NCBI RefSeq assembly: GCF_030053345.1
Contig: NZ_JASGBP010000003.1
Location: forward strand, 154,249-218,248
DNA length: 64,000 nt
Source: Flavobacterium sedimenticola
GTDB taxonomy: Bacteria > Bacteroidota > Bacteroidia > Flavobacteriales > Flavobacteriaceae
Direction of reading: 5' to 3'
Shown here piece after piece: positions 52,647 to 61,127 of the stretch (its first letter is position 1; each line of letters begins with the position of its first letter). Made by a program: the position numbers and the translations under genes. A model generated the notes under the pieces. It was not told the DNA's origin. It made no database searches and saw nothing but the letters and a program-made list of their open reading frames with translations.

Positions 52647-53870
52647 ATGAAGATTACCCTGATTTCTTTTTTTCTAACCGGTTTAGTCTATTTTTCTGAT
52701 TCGTATACCCGAATGGAGAAAAATGAGTCTGATAAAAGAGATTGGCGCGATACTACGCTGATAACAGTTCCTTTTACAATCAAATTCGGAAAGGTTTCAG
52801 AAAGTTATATCAACGAAAAAAAACACCAAATAGATTCGTTTTATAACAAGTTTATCAACTCGCCCTATTACAGCGGCAGCTTCATTGTAGCCAAAAACGG
52901 CAAAGTTATTTACGAAGATTACAAAGGCTATTCGGATGCCCGAACCGGAAAAAAAATCAATGCCAACACGGCCATTCACCTGGCTTCGGTGAGCAAAGTT
53001 TTGACCGCTACCGCCATTTTAAAATTGGTGCAGGAAGACAATGTGATGCTCGACCAAAAAGTAACCGACTGGCTCCCGCGATTTCCCTACAAAAAAACCA
53101 CCATACGAACCTTACTCAATCACAGAAGCGGTTTACCGCATTACTCTAATTTTCCGGGGGTGCTGAAAAAAAGTTGGAACCGAAAAAAAGTGTTGACCAA
53201 TCAAGATGTATTGGATGTAATGATTAAACATAAAATCAAACCGATTTTTGCCGACAACGCTCGATTTGATTATTGCAATACCAATTATGTTATCTTAGCG
53301 CTAATCATCGAAAAAGCCACTGGACAGAATTATCGCGATGCCATGCAAACACTTATTTTTAAGCCATTGGGAATGAAAAATACCTTTGTGTTCAACTATG
53401 AAACCGATAAAGATACGGTATGCAAATCGTATCGCGGCAATACGATTTTCCCTTGGGATCAGTACGATAACTTGTACGGCGACAAGAACATCTACTCTAC
53501 CCCCAGAGATTTGGTGAAGTTTGATTTGGCTACCTATTCTCCTGATTTTATCAAACCCGAATTATTACAAGAAGCTTATTTTGGTTACAGCGCCATACAG
53601 GTAGCCAAACCCATTAAAGATTATGGTTTGGGTATGCGCATGCGCTTTTTGCCCGGCGGCGAAAAAATGATTTATCACAACGGCTGGTGGCATGGCAACA
53701 ACACCTCATTTGTTCCGGTAAAAAAAGACACGGTTACGGTTATTTGTTTGGGAAATAAATATTCGAACCGTCCGTATGCCACGTTGAATATGGTAAGTGG
53801 TATTTTTATGAAGAAGAAAATCGATACCAGTTTGGTTCCCATTCCGAACGAATTGGAACTCGGAGAATAA
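52647..53870 (+). CDS. Serine hydrolase of the class C beta-lactamase/PBP4* family
   Basis: A 407-residue secreted or periplasmic protein with a leader near 1-20. The catalytic SxxK is SVSK in NTAIHLASVSKVLTATAIL, the Tyr motif is YCN in FDYCNTNYVIL, and the third motif is HNG (MIYHNGWWHGN). The fold fits Beta-lactamase (PF00144), which includes esterases and peptidases rather than true resistance enzymes. It converges with the CvfB-like gene, 4 bp apart. Confidence 0.88.
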   Translation: MKITLISFFLTGLVYFSDSYTRMEKNESDKRDWRDTTLITVPFTIKFGKVSESYINEKKHQIDSFYNKFINSPYYSGSFIVAKNGKVIYEDYKGYSDARTGKKINANTAIHLASVSKVLTATAILKLVQEDNVMLDQKVTDWLPRFPYKKTTIRTLLNHRSGLPHYSNFPGVLKKSWNRKKVLTNQDVLDVMIKHKIKPIFADNARFDYCNTNYVILALIIEKATGQNYRDAMQTLIFKPLGMKNTFVFNYETDKDTVCKSYRGNTIFPWDQYDNLYGDKNIYSTPRDLVKFDLATYSPDFIKPELLQEAYFGYSAIQVAKPIKDYGLGMRMRFLPGGEKMIYHNGWWHGNNTSFVPVKKDTVTVICLGNKYSNRPYATLNMVSGIFMKKKIDTSLVPIPNELELGE

Positions 53871-53874
53871 TGTA

Positions 53875-54714
53875 TTACGCTGAAGTGTCTTTTTTCAAAT
53901 AAATACCGTCTTCTTTAATGTCAATCTGTTTGGCTTTATACAAAGTCCCGATGGCTTTTTTAAACGTTTTCTTGCTCATTTGCAGTACTGTTTTGATGTC
54001 TTCAGGATGACTGTCATCATTGAGACGCAAAAAGCCGCGACTGGCTTTTAATTCGTTGAGAATTTTTTCGGCATTGGGTTCAATATTCTCATACCCAATT
54101 TTTTGCAACGAGACATCAATTTTGTTATCCGGTCGGATGTGCTTAATGTATCCGGTTAATCGATCACCGGGTTTCACTTCCCGGAAGACTTGATCTTTAA
54201 ATAATAACCCTTTGTGTTGGTCATTGATAATGACATTAATACCCATATCGGTAATGTGAGAGATAATCAAATCGACTTCATCCCCAACAGCCACCGTTAA
54301 ATTTTCATTGCTTAAAAACTGATTGGTTTTACTCGACGCTACAATTCTGTTGGTTTTTTCATCGATATAGGCAAAAACCAAATAGCGTTTTCCCTTTTCC
54401 ATCGGACGCGCCTGCTCTTTAAAAGGCACAAAAATATCTTTCTCCAAACCCCAATCTAAAAAAGCCCCGAATTGGTTGACGTGACTTACACGCAGCAACC
54501 CAAATTCATCCATTAAAATATAAGGCTCCAAAGTTGTAGCCACCGGTCTTTCTTCGTGATCCAAATACACAAAAACTACAATTTCATCTCCAATAGCATA
54601 CGATTTGGGAACATACTTCAACGGTAACAAAACATCGTCTTTCCCATCGGTGAGATAGAGCCCGACTTTAGTTTCCCGAGCAATAGTAAGCGTATTGTAG
54701 TGTCCGATTTCCAT
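53875..54714 (-). CDS. CvfB-like S1-domain RNA-binding protein
   Basis: A 279-residue protein with three S1-like OB folds (about 1-60, 65-130 with LLRVSHVNQFGAFLDWGLEKDIFVPF, and 140-215 with VGDEVDLIISHITDMGINVIIND) and a C-terminal winged helix (about 220-279, VLQMSKKTFKKAIGTLYKAKQIDIKEDGIYL). This matches CvfB, which affects virulence gene expression in Staphylococcus and binds RNA. Cytoplasmic. The role here is inferred. Confidence 0.9.
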   Translation of the reverse strand: MEIGHYNTLTIARETKVGLYLTDGKDDVLLPLKYVPKSYAIGDEIVVFVYLDHEERPVATTLEPYILMDEFGLLRVSHVNQFGAFLDWGLEKDIFVPFKEQARPMEKGKRYLVFAYIDEKTNRIVASSKTNQFLSNENLTVAVGDEVDLIISHITDMGINVIINDQHKGLLFKDQVFREVKPGDRLTGYIKHIRPDNKIDVSLQKIGYENIEPNAEKILNELKASRGFLRLNDDSHPEDIKTVLQMSKKTFKKAIGTLYKAKQIDIKEDGIYLKKDTSA

Positions 54715-54764
54715 AGTAAAATTAAAAAATTAGGGTACAAAGATAGTCAAATAAAAGGCTTGAA

Positions 54765-54796
54765 TTTGAATTATAAAAAATGTAGTTTTACGTTTG
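54765..54796 (+). promoter_or_regulatory. Bacteroidetes-type promoter of the second sigma-factor gene
   Basis: TTTG at 54765-54768 and TACGTTTG at 54789-54796, exactly 20 bp apart, match the flavobacterial consensus. The ATG follows at 54830. Confidence 0.75.
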
Positions 54797-54829
54797 TAAC
54801 AAAAGCGTTGCTTTCACTACTAACGGACT

Positions 54830-55324
54830 ATGAGTGACCAGCTAGAACAATCATTTGTAAAACAACTGAAGGAAAACCAAAACATCATCCACAAGATATG
54901 TAGGCTTTATACCAACGGTGAGGATGCACACAATGATTTGTTCCAAGAAATTACCATACAATTGTGGAGGGCTTTTCCCAAATTCAGAGGAGAATCAAAA
55001 TTTTCTACTTGGGCCTACCGCGTGGCGCTGAATACTGCTATCACCCTTTATCGGAGAAATACCCGAACCATTGCAACTGTCACCTATGAGGGGCAAAAAC
55101 ACTTTTTAAGTCAGGAAGATTACAACCACGAAGAAGAAGAACAAATCAAGTTGATGTACCAAGCAGTGCAACAACTCAATGATATAGAGAAAGCGTTGGT
55201 GTTTTTATATCTTGAAGATAAAGATTACACCGAAATATCAGAAACATTAGGTATTAGCGAAGTTAACGCCCGTGTAAAAATGAACAGAATTAAAGGAAAA
55301 TTAAAAAAAATACTAAATCCCTAA
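54830..55324 (+). CDS. ECF-type RNA polymerase sigma factor
   Basis: A 164-residue sigma factor: region 2 (QNIIHKICRLYTNGEDAHNDLFQEITIQLWRAFPKFRGESKFSTWAYRVALNTAITLYR) and region 4 (QLNDIEKALVFLYLEDKDYTEISETLGISEVNARVKMNRIKGKL). It is followed after 5 bp by a membrane protein that may serve as its partner. The upstream promoter looks like that of the housekeeping sigma factor, so autoregulation is not apparent. Confidence 0.92.
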   Translation: MSDQLEQSFVKQLKENQNIIHKICRLYTNGEDAHNDLFQEITIQLWRAFPKFRGESKFSTWAYRVALNTAITLYRRNTRTIATVTYEGQKHFLSQEDYNHEEEEQIKLMYQAVQQLNDIEKALVFLYLEDKDYTEISETLGISEVNARVKMNRIKGKLKKILNP

Positions 55325-55329
55325 GGATT

Positions 55330-55968
55330 ATGGATGAGTTGGATTTATTAAAAAAGGCTTGGAAAAAAGACACCCATTCTTTTGAGCAAGTCACTGAAAC
55401 CGAGATTTACAAAATGCTGCATAAGAAGTCATCGTCTATTGTAAAATGGATATTGATTATCAGTGTACTCGAATTTGCCGTTTGGGCCGGCGTGAATCTT
55501 TTGTTTAATACCGACGATGCCATACAGAAACTGCATGCTGAGAATTTCTCTATATACCTCAAGATACTAACCTATATTAACTATGCGGTAGTCATTTGGT
55601 TTATTTACAGTTTTTACAGAAACTATGCTAAAATTTCGACTATTACCTCTACCAAACAATTGATGCAGGACATTCTTAAAACGCGTAAAACTGTGCAATA
55701 CTACGTGTGGTATAACTTGAGTATGATATTTGTCAGCACCATTTTGGGTTTCATTATGGCTTTTGTTTACAACCCAAAAATGGATGCTTTAAAATACAAG
55801 ATATCGCACGAAAACGGTTATGAAACGATTACCATCACAGTTTGTATTATTTTGGCAATAACAGTGCTCTTTGTGGGATTGTTTTGGTTGATTTATCGCT
55901 TACTTTACGGCATTTTGCTTCGAAAATTACACGCCAATTACAAAGAACTCAAGAAAATAGATTTATAA
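55330..55968 (+). CDS. Four-helix membrane protein paired with the sigma factor
   Basis: A 212-residue integral membrane protein with helices at about 39-60, 78-96, 124-146 and 168-192. The N-terminal stretch MDELDLLKKAWKKDTHSFEQVTETEIYKML is cytoplasmic and recurs in Bacteroidetes proteins encoded next to ECF sigma factors. It may hold the sigma factor at the membrane (anti-sigma-like), which is inference from position; no zinc anti-sigma motif is present. A bidirectional terminator follows. Confidence 0.75.
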   Translation: MDELDLLKKAWKKDTHSFEQVTETEIYKMLHKKSSSIVKWILIISVLEFAVWAGVNLLFNTDDAIQKLHAENFSIYLKILTYINYAVVIWFIYSFYRNYAKISTITSTKQLMQDILKTRKTVQYYVWYNLSMIFVSTILGFIMAFVYNPKMDALKYKISHENGYETITITVCIILAITVLFVGLFWLIYRLLYGILLRKLHANYKELKKIDL

Positions 55969-55996
55969 AAAAAAGCGGCCATTTAGCCGCTTTTTC
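55969..55996. terminator. Bidirectional terminator
   Basis: A perfect 10-bp stem AAAAAGCGGC/GCCGCTTTTT (55970-55979 with 55986-55995, loop CATTTA) with A/T runs on both sides, between converging genes. Confidence 0.92.
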
Positions 55997-56475
55997 TATT
56001 TAAGATACGATTGAATGATTTGCCGCCACTGTTCAGCCAATTGCAATTCTTCATTTCCGTAAACCGGTACAATATGTGGTTTGCTTTCATCGTAAAAAAG
56101 CAACGGTTCTATAGCTTGTTTTTCGCTAGTGCTTTGAAAAGCCAATGTCACTTTTTGAGGCTTATTCGTCTGACGCGAATCAAAAACAGTGTCTACCGTA
56201 CAACGGTTACAATTTCGTAAATCTCTGAAAAGAACATACGGTTCATTAAAATTAAAATCAATGAAGAGCAATCCTTGGTTTTGGGCATCAAAACCCAGTG
56301 TTTTCCGATGATGTGTTTCCACTAGAGTAAATTTATATTGGTTGTTTTGACTGTGTTGGGCAAAAAGGGTGTCAATTTTTCGAGTGTCTAGTTTATGCGT
56401 TCGCATTACAAAAAAAAGCGGTACCGCAATAATAAGCACCAGTATGGCACTGATGATAATGATAGATAAATCCAT
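55996..56475 (-). CDS. Membrane-anchored protein of unknown function
   Basis: A 159-residue protein starting at the ATG at 56475 (MDLSIIIISAILVL); a TTG five codons upstream is an alternative. One N-terminal helix (about 2-24) is followed by a soluble domain, largely beta (YKFTLVETHHRKTLGFDAQNQGLLFIDFNFNEPYVLFRDL). I do not recognise a family. The stop lies within the shared terminator. Confidence 0.65.
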   Translation of the reverse strand: MDLSIIIISAILVLIIAVPLFFVMRTHKLDTRKIDTLFAQHSQNNQYKFTLVETHHRKTLGFDAQNQGLLFIDFNFNEPYVLFRDLRNCNRCTVDTVFDSRQTNKPQKVTLAFQSTSEKQAIEPLLFYDESKPHIVPVYGNEELQLAEQWRQIIQSYLK

Positions 56476-56549
56476 GATACGTAAATACAATAAAAGTTAG
56501 GCTTCCCGTTAAGGAAGCAATTGATTCAAAATTTCGGTATAAAAACTAC

Positions 56550-56903
56550 TTACCAGAAAAAATGATGCGGAAAAATCAATTGTGAAACACTTTGACAGCG
56601 GTTGCTGTCCTGCAATGCATTCTTGGTTGAGCCTGCAATAAAGAATATTCTATTAAGAAAAAATCCATTGTCAAACGCAACAAAAACAGGGCTGAAGGTT
56701 TTTGAAACAGTATCATGCAGTGCTCTGAGCGATATACTTTTGGGGTGCAGTATATCTTTCTTAAAATGCTGACTGTTATCAAAATGCTCTTTCTGATGGG
56801 TAGACTGACAAACAACGGTTACGGGTTCGGCCTTTGCGGAAATGTTCAAAAAAAGAAACACAACCCAAAGCTTGTAAAACGTAAAAAGTGGTTTTGCCAT
56901 CAT
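56550..56903 (-). CDS. Possible small secreted protein
   Basis: A 117-residue frame with a signal-peptide-like start (about 1-24, LWVVFLFLNISAKA) and no known motif. It has two Cys and a hydrophobic end. It fits between two minus-strand genes without overlap, which supports it, but codon choice and composition are not decisive and no homologue comes to mind. Confidence 0.45.
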   Translation of the reverse strand: MMAKPLFTFYKLWVVFLFLNISAKAEPVTVVCQSTHQKEHFDNSQHFKKDILHPKSISLRALHDTVSKTFSPVFVAFDNGFFLNRIFFIAGSTKNALQDSNRCQSVSQLIFPHHFFW

Positions 56904-57014
56904 GGTGCAAAAATAGTCGTCTTGATTTCTTTTGTTCGTAAAATAAAGTTAATTTACGCTTTCAATGCAAAGCCAAACGCCATATATCGTAAAATTAAAA
57001 AGGATACAAGTGTA

Positions 57015-57836
57015 TTATTCTTCCTTTTCCACCTGCCACTGGCGCAATTTATTGAGACGTTCCTGCTCTTCAATTTCTTCTGCCGGAATGACTTTTAAGA
57101 ATGACGGATGTTGCTCGATGGCATATTCAATCTTTTCTACAATTTGCTCAACACTTTCATGATTGTAATCAATCTGTAATGGCTCTTTAATGATGAAGGA
57201 TTGCAGAATATTTTTCTTTTTTACCCGCAGTCCTTTTTTATCAAACGAACGTCTGAAACCATCAATTACAATAGGTACTACGATAGGTTTATGTTGTTTG
57301 ATGATGTGCGCGGTTCCTTTGCGTACCGGTTTAAAAGATTTAGTAGTGCCTTGCGGAAAGGTAATGACCCAACCGTCATTTAATGCCATCTTGATATTTT
57401 CGGTATCGTTCGGATTCACATCTCGCTTTTCGGTAACATCTTTTCCGCCTGAACGCCATGTTCGTTCCACGGTAATCGCTCCGACGTAGGCCAGAATTCG
57501 GGGTAATAATCCCGCTTTCATGGTTTCGCTGGCCGCTACATAATAAATATTGAGTTTGGGTTGCCACAAGTAACCCACGTTTCTAATATGGTCTTGTCGT
57601 CCCGATAAACTGGCGTTAAACACATGAAACATGGCCACCACATCGGCAAAATACGTTTGATGGTTGGAGATAAACAAAACATTCTTATCCGGGAGCGATT
57701 TGATGATTTCGGACCCCTCAATATGCAATTCGTTAAATCCGCGGTATCGTCGGTGCGTAATGACACCGAAAATGCGAATCAACCATTTTTTGATAAAAAG
57801 AATATGACCAAAAGGATTTCGCTTAAACAATCCCAT
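57015..57836 (-). CDS. 1-acylglycerol-3-phosphate acyltransferase-like protein with altered motifs
   Basis: A 273-residue PlsC-family protein. The region of the catalytic HX4D reads NHQTYFADV, so the Asp is at +6 instead of +5 from His. The usual FPEGTRS reads FPQGTTKSF, and PIVVPIVIDGFRRSF follows as in the family. The C-terminal 40 residues form a charged coiled coil. It may be a divergent acyltransferase with shifted Asp, or a non-canonical member; phospholipid or lipid A-related acylation is possible. It lies 40 bp after the Nudix gene. Confidence 0.82.
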   Translation of the reverse strand: MGLFKRNPFGHILFIKKWLIRIFGVITHRRYRGFNELHIEGSEIIKSLPDKNVLFISNHQTYFADVVAMFHVFNASLSGRQDHIRNVGYLWQPKLNIYYVAASETMKAGLLPRILAYVGAITVERTWRSGGKDVTEKRDVNPNDTENIKMALNDGWVITFPQGTTKSFKPVRKGTAHIIKQHKPIVVPIVIDGFRRSFDKKGLRVKKKNILQSFIIKEPLQIDYNHESVEQIVEKIEYAIEQHPSFLKVIPAEEIEEQERLNKLRQWQVEKEE

Positions 57837-57876
57837 AGTTTTATAATTTGGATTGCAAAGCTACAAAAACTTGACC

Positions 57877-58515
57877 TTATAACACTAATTTAAGTGTGTC
57901 TTTGAGTTCACTTAACATCATCGCGGTGGCACCCCAAACAAAATGCTCATTCACTTGAAATCCGGGCACCTCAACAGCACCGGCGTAGGACGTATGCATA
58001 ACTTCATGAACCATAATACGGTCGTCCATAAAATCGGAAAACGGTAACTCTACCAAACCGGCCACCTCGTCGGGTTGCAATACAAAATCGAGCTCATTGA
58101 CACTATATCCCATAAACGGATACACCATAAAATTACTGGGCGGAATGTAAACCTCTGAAAAAGGACGAATGACACTGATGGTATCCCGATGTACTCCTAT
58201 TTCTTCGTGGGTTTCCCGTAAGGCTGTATCGGCTAAATCACGGTCAAAATGCTCTACTTTTCCTCCGGGAAAAGCAATTTGAGAGGAATGAACACCATTG
58301 TAAGAAGTACGTAGGATTAATGCCAAATGTGTTTCCTTGTTTCTGGGATAAAAAAGCATCATAACCGCTGCCTTTTTAGGATTAATCTGTTCAAAATTAA
58401 TTTTACTCAAAAGTTCCATCCGATTAGACGGTGCCATTTTTGCATGGGAATGCGTGGCCGGAAGGTCAACATTTTGTATTTTTGGCGCGTATTTTAAGAA
58501 ATCCTGAAAAAGCAT
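57877..58515 (-). CDS. Nudix CoA pyrophosphatase
   Basis: A 212-residue Nudix hydrolase. The Nudix box is FPGGKVEHFDRDLADTALRE followed by THEEIGV, and the preceding RTSYNGVHSSQIAFPGGK matches the CoA-type signature (LLxxR...HxxQxxFPGG). It hydrolyses CoA and its derivatives to phosphopantetheine and ADP. It probably forms a transcription unit with the acyltransferase downstream. Confidence 0.92.
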   Translation of the reverse strand: MLFQDFLKYAPKIQNVDLPATHSHAKMAPSNRMELLSKINFEQINPKKAAVMMLFYPRNKETHLALILRTSYNGVHSSQIAFPGGKVEHFDRDLADTALRETHEEIGVHRDTISVIRPFSEVYIPPSNFMVYPFMGYSVNELDFVLQPDEVAGLVELPFSDFMDDRIMVHEVMHTSYAGAVEVPGFQVNEHFVWGATAMMLSELKDTLKLVL

Positions 58516-58581
58516 TGTTGCGATTTTAAGACCTAAAGTTACCTCAAAAAAACATGCCTTTCAAAATTTTAATGCACTAAA

Positions 58582-59025
58582 ATGTACAGCAAAGAAGAAG
58601 CCCAACGCATCAAAAAAGAATTTTGGACCGCTTTTGCCGAGGCTTATCCTCGCAAATGGCTGTTGTATGACACTAAAATAAAGGATGTTACTTTCAAATT
58701 TTACATTGATAATAAAAAAGCGCAAGTACTACTCGACATTGAACCGAAAGACGAGGAAAAGCGTAAAATTTATTATGAAAAGATAGAATCACTGAAGACC
58801 ATTTTACACGAAGAATACCTTCCGGAAGCTATTTTAGAGCGTCATTTTTATTTGGATAACGGCAAAGTAATCAGTCGGATTTGGGTTGAAAAAACCGGTG
58901 TCAGTTTACATAACAAAATATACTGGCCGGAAATTTTTGATTTCTTTCATGAAACCATGAGTGCTTTTGAATACTTTTTCTACGAATACGAAGAATATAT
59001 AAAAGACTTAGAAATCAATACTTAA
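58582..59025 (+). CDS. DUF4268 family protein
   Basis: A 147-residue protein of the DUF4268 family (TFWTAFAEAYPRKWLLYDTKIKDVTFKFYIDNKKAQVLLDIE and a C-terminal helical part ending in FEYFFYEYEEYIKDLE). DUF4268 also occurs at the C-terminus of some restriction-like proteins; here it stands alone, so its function is unknown. Its stop overlaps the end of the DUF721 gene by 4 bp in convergent orientation. Confidence 0.85.
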   Translation: MYSKEEAQRIKKEFWTAFAEAYPRKWLLYDTKIKDVTFKFYIDNKKAQVLLDIEPKDEEKRKIYYEKIESLKTILHEEYLPEAILERHFYLDNGKVISRIWVEKTGVSLHNKIYWPEIFDFFHETMSAFEYFFYEYEEYIKDLEINT

Positions 59026-59318
59026 CGAAGAATTACGTCTTTCACGACTTCTTTCCCTATTTCTTCATTAATCATCTTGATAATTTTTTGCTTGCCGTAA
59101 CTCAGTTCCTCACGCAATACCGCAGAGGTCAGCGAAACGTAAAGTGTAGAACCTTTGAGCATCACTTCTTTGGTATAACTGTTTACCCCGTTCCCCATGA
59201 GCATTTTCCAGGCGTGCTGTACATCAATTTTGTCCATACCATCTTGTAGTTTATTCACCTGAATAAACTCTTTGAGAATATCGCCGATAGCACTTTCATT
59301 ACTGAGACGTTTGGCCAT
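59022..59318 (-). CDS. DUF721 family protein
   Basis: A 98-residue DUF721 protein (DciA-related family). Motifs: IGDILKEFIQVNKLQDGMDKIDVQHAWKMLMGNGVNSYTKEV and SLTSAVLREELSYGKQKIIKMINEEIG. In other bacteria DciA helps load the replicative helicase; whether this short form does so is not known. The start overlaps the lipoprotein stop by one base. Confidence 0.88.
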   Translation of the reverse strand: MAKRLSNESAIGDILKEFIQVNKLQDGMDKIDVQHAWKMLMGNGVNSYTKEVMLKGSTLYVSLTSAVLREELSYGKQKIIKMINEEIGKEVVKDVILR

Positions 59319-59734
59319 TATTTAAGTGAAAAAGGTTTGAATTTTTTATAACTGTAGATAAGCCCTTGCTTGTTTTTGAGGACCAAAACCGAATCTTCCA
59401 AGGTCAGAATCTCTTCATTCCACTTACCATAATTGGTTTGGCATTCCAGGTACAAAGAATGGTCTACTTTAAACACTTTGAGACTCTCTTTTATACCATT
59501 GGTTTTGAAGGTACCGTCAAATTGCGGCATCACTTTTTGGCGGAAACCTGCTTTGTCTTTAATTTCAATAAAATCAACGGTTTCATTAACTTTATAGTCT
59601 TTAGTTTCTCCGTCAGCAAGGGTGACTTGCTTAATTTCCCAATAGCCGTTGAGCTTAGGTAAAGTCGACGCGTCTATTTCCTTCTGACAGGAAACGAGCA
59701 AAAAAACAAAAGCGAAAACCATTACTTTTTTCAT
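59318..59734 (-). CDS. Lipocalin-like lipoprotein of unknown function
   Basis: A 138-residue lipoprotein, starting at 59734 (MKKVMVFAFVFLLVSCQKE; lipobox LVSC, Cys near residue 16). The mature part is beta-rich with LNGYWEIKQVTLADG near its start, a pattern of lipocalin-like DUF domains that bind small hydrophobic molecules. The frame is open 8 codons upstream. It is coupled to DUF721 by a one-base overlap. Confidence 0.78.
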   Translation of the reverse strand: MKKVMVFAFVFLLVSCQKEIDASTLPKLNGYWEIKQVTLADGETKDYKVNETVDFIEIKDKAGFRQKVMPQFDGTFKTNGIKESLKVFKVDHSLYLECQTNYGKWNEEILTLEDSVLVLKNKQGLIYSYKKFKPFSLK

Positions 59735-59858
59735 GGAAAATAGATTGAAATGAAACACAAAAATACTGGTTTACCCTAAAATGATGATGGTAAATCAAAT
59801 TAATGTTATCAACATTAAACTATTTTATAATTTTAAGGTCTTAAGACAAAAAAACGAT

Positions 59859-60935
59859 ATGAAAAAGTGGATACTCTTTGTTGGCCTTGCCTTTACCCTT
59901 GGCGCTTGCAGTTCGGACTCTTCCGACAACACCCCTACTGAAGAAACCATGTACTTTCCGCCCAGCGACGGAACCAATACCTGGGAAACCAAATCGGTAG
60001 CCGATTTGGGCTGGAACCAAAGTGCCGTACAGCCACTACTCGATTATTTAGAACTTAAAAATACCAAATCGTTTATCATTTTGGTCAACGGTCGTATCGT
60101 TATGGAGCAGTATTTTAACGGACATACCGCAAATTCGCCTTGGTATTGGGCCAGTGCCGGAAAAACACTTACGGCTACTGTGACGGGAATTGCGCAAGAT
60201 GAAGGCTTGCTCAACATCAACAATAAAGTTTCCGATTATTTAGGCACCGGATGGACCAGCGCTCCGTTGGCCAAAGAAAACCTGATAAGCTGTAAAAATT
60301 TATTGTGCATGAACTCGGGGTTAAACGATGCCTTGGGCGATGATGTTTCTCCGGCCAACTTACAGTATGTAGCCGATGCCGGAACGCGTTGGGCATACCA
60401 CAATGTCTATGTGAAACTACAAGATGTGGTGGCGCAAACCAGCGGACAAACCTGGAGTACTTATTTTAATACCAAACTGAGAGATCGCATCGGGATGACC
60501 GGCGGTGCTTGGATTCAGAGTGACGGTTTGAGTGTATACTGGAGTACGAGCAGAAACATGGCTCGATTTGGTTTATTGGCGCTCAACAAAGGCAATTGGA
60601 ACGGAACCACTATCGTAAATCAATCCTTTTTTAATGACGCCACTACCACTTCCCAAAATATTAATTTGGCTTATGGTTACTTGTGGTGGCTCAACGGTAA
60701 AGCATCGTTTCACTTACCGCAAACCCAACTGCAATTCAACGGTACTTTGATTCCGAATGCCCCAAGCGATATGTTTGCCGCCTTGGGTAAAAACGATCAA
60801 AAAATTTATGTGATACCGAGCAAGAAAATGGTCGTTATCCGAATGGGAGAAGTCGCCAATCCCGACAATCCGACTTTCGCCTTATCGGGGTTTGACAATG
60901 AATTATGGGATAAAATCAGTGATTTATACCAGTAA
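59859..60935 (+). CDS. Lipoprotein serine hydrolase (class C beta-lactamase family)
   Basis: A 358-residue lipoprotein, starting at 59859 (MKKWILFVGLAFTLGACSS; lipobox GAC, Cys near 17). The active-site SxxK is SAGK in WYWASAGKTLTATVTG, the Tyr motif is YHN in TRWAYHNVYVKL, and YGYLWWLNG follows. It belongs to the Beta-lactamase (PF00144) family and may act as an esterase or peptidase at the envelope. Not related closely to the serine hydrolase at 52.6 kb by motif context. Confidence 0.88.
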   Translation: MKKWILFVGLAFTLGACSSDSSDNTPTEETMYFPPSDGTNTWETKSVADLGWNQSAVQPLLDYLELKNTKSFIILVNGRIVMEQYFNGHTANSPWYWASAGKTLTATVTGIAQDEGLLNINNKVSDYLGTGWTSAPLAKENLISCKNLLCMNSGLNDALGDDVSPANLQYVADAGTRWAYHNVYVKLQDVVAQTSGQTWSTYFNTKLRDRIGMTGGAWIQSDGLSVYWSTSRNMARFGLLALNKGNWNGTTIVNQSFFNDATTTSQNINLAYGYLWWLNGKASFHLPQTQLQFNGTLIPNAPSDMFAALGKNDQKIYVIPSKKMVVIRMGEVANPDNPTFALSGFDNELWDKISDLYQ

Positions 60936-60939
60936 GAAA

Positions 60940-61122
60940 CTATTTTTTGTTTAGCAAACGAATCGTTGAATACACAAACAATAAAAAAGCAATTAATCGC
61001 AAACCCATGAAAATATTAGGCAATGGTTTTTCGATAAAATAGCTTAAAACCGCAATTAAAACACTAATTCCTATGAGTTTAAGCGGAGAAGAATCTTTGA
61101 AGAAAGATGTAATTTTACTCAT
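60940..61122 (-). CDS. Small two-helix membrane protein
   Basis: A 60-residue protein with two hydrophobic segments (about 14-32, LIGISVLIAVLSYFI, and 38-56, MGLRLIAFLLFVYSTIRLL). It lies 5 bp after ftsY on the same strand, so it is probably cotranscribed. No family is recognised. It occupies the gap fully, which supports it as a gene. Confidence 0.65.
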   Translation of the reverse strand: MSKITSFFKDSSPLKLIGISVLIAVLSYFIEKPLPNIFMGLRLIAFLLFVYSTIRLLNKK

Positions 61123-61127
61123 GTTTG

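Noticed and set aside
56715..57098. Plus-strand frame at 56.7-57.1 kb
   Set aside because: It overlaps two minus-strand genes and ends within the acyltransferase; Cys/Phe-rich composition looks like a shadow frame.
58582..59025. Restriction-modification component (DUF4268)
   Set aside because: The domain can occur in such proteins, but here it stands alone without methylase, nuclease or helicase genes nearby.
52647..60935. Antibiotic-resistance beta-lactamases (two class C-type proteins)
   Set aside because: Both have SxxK and Tyr motifs of the broad PF00144 family, but the third motifs and context fit esterase or peptidase relatives. Resistance cannot be claimed.
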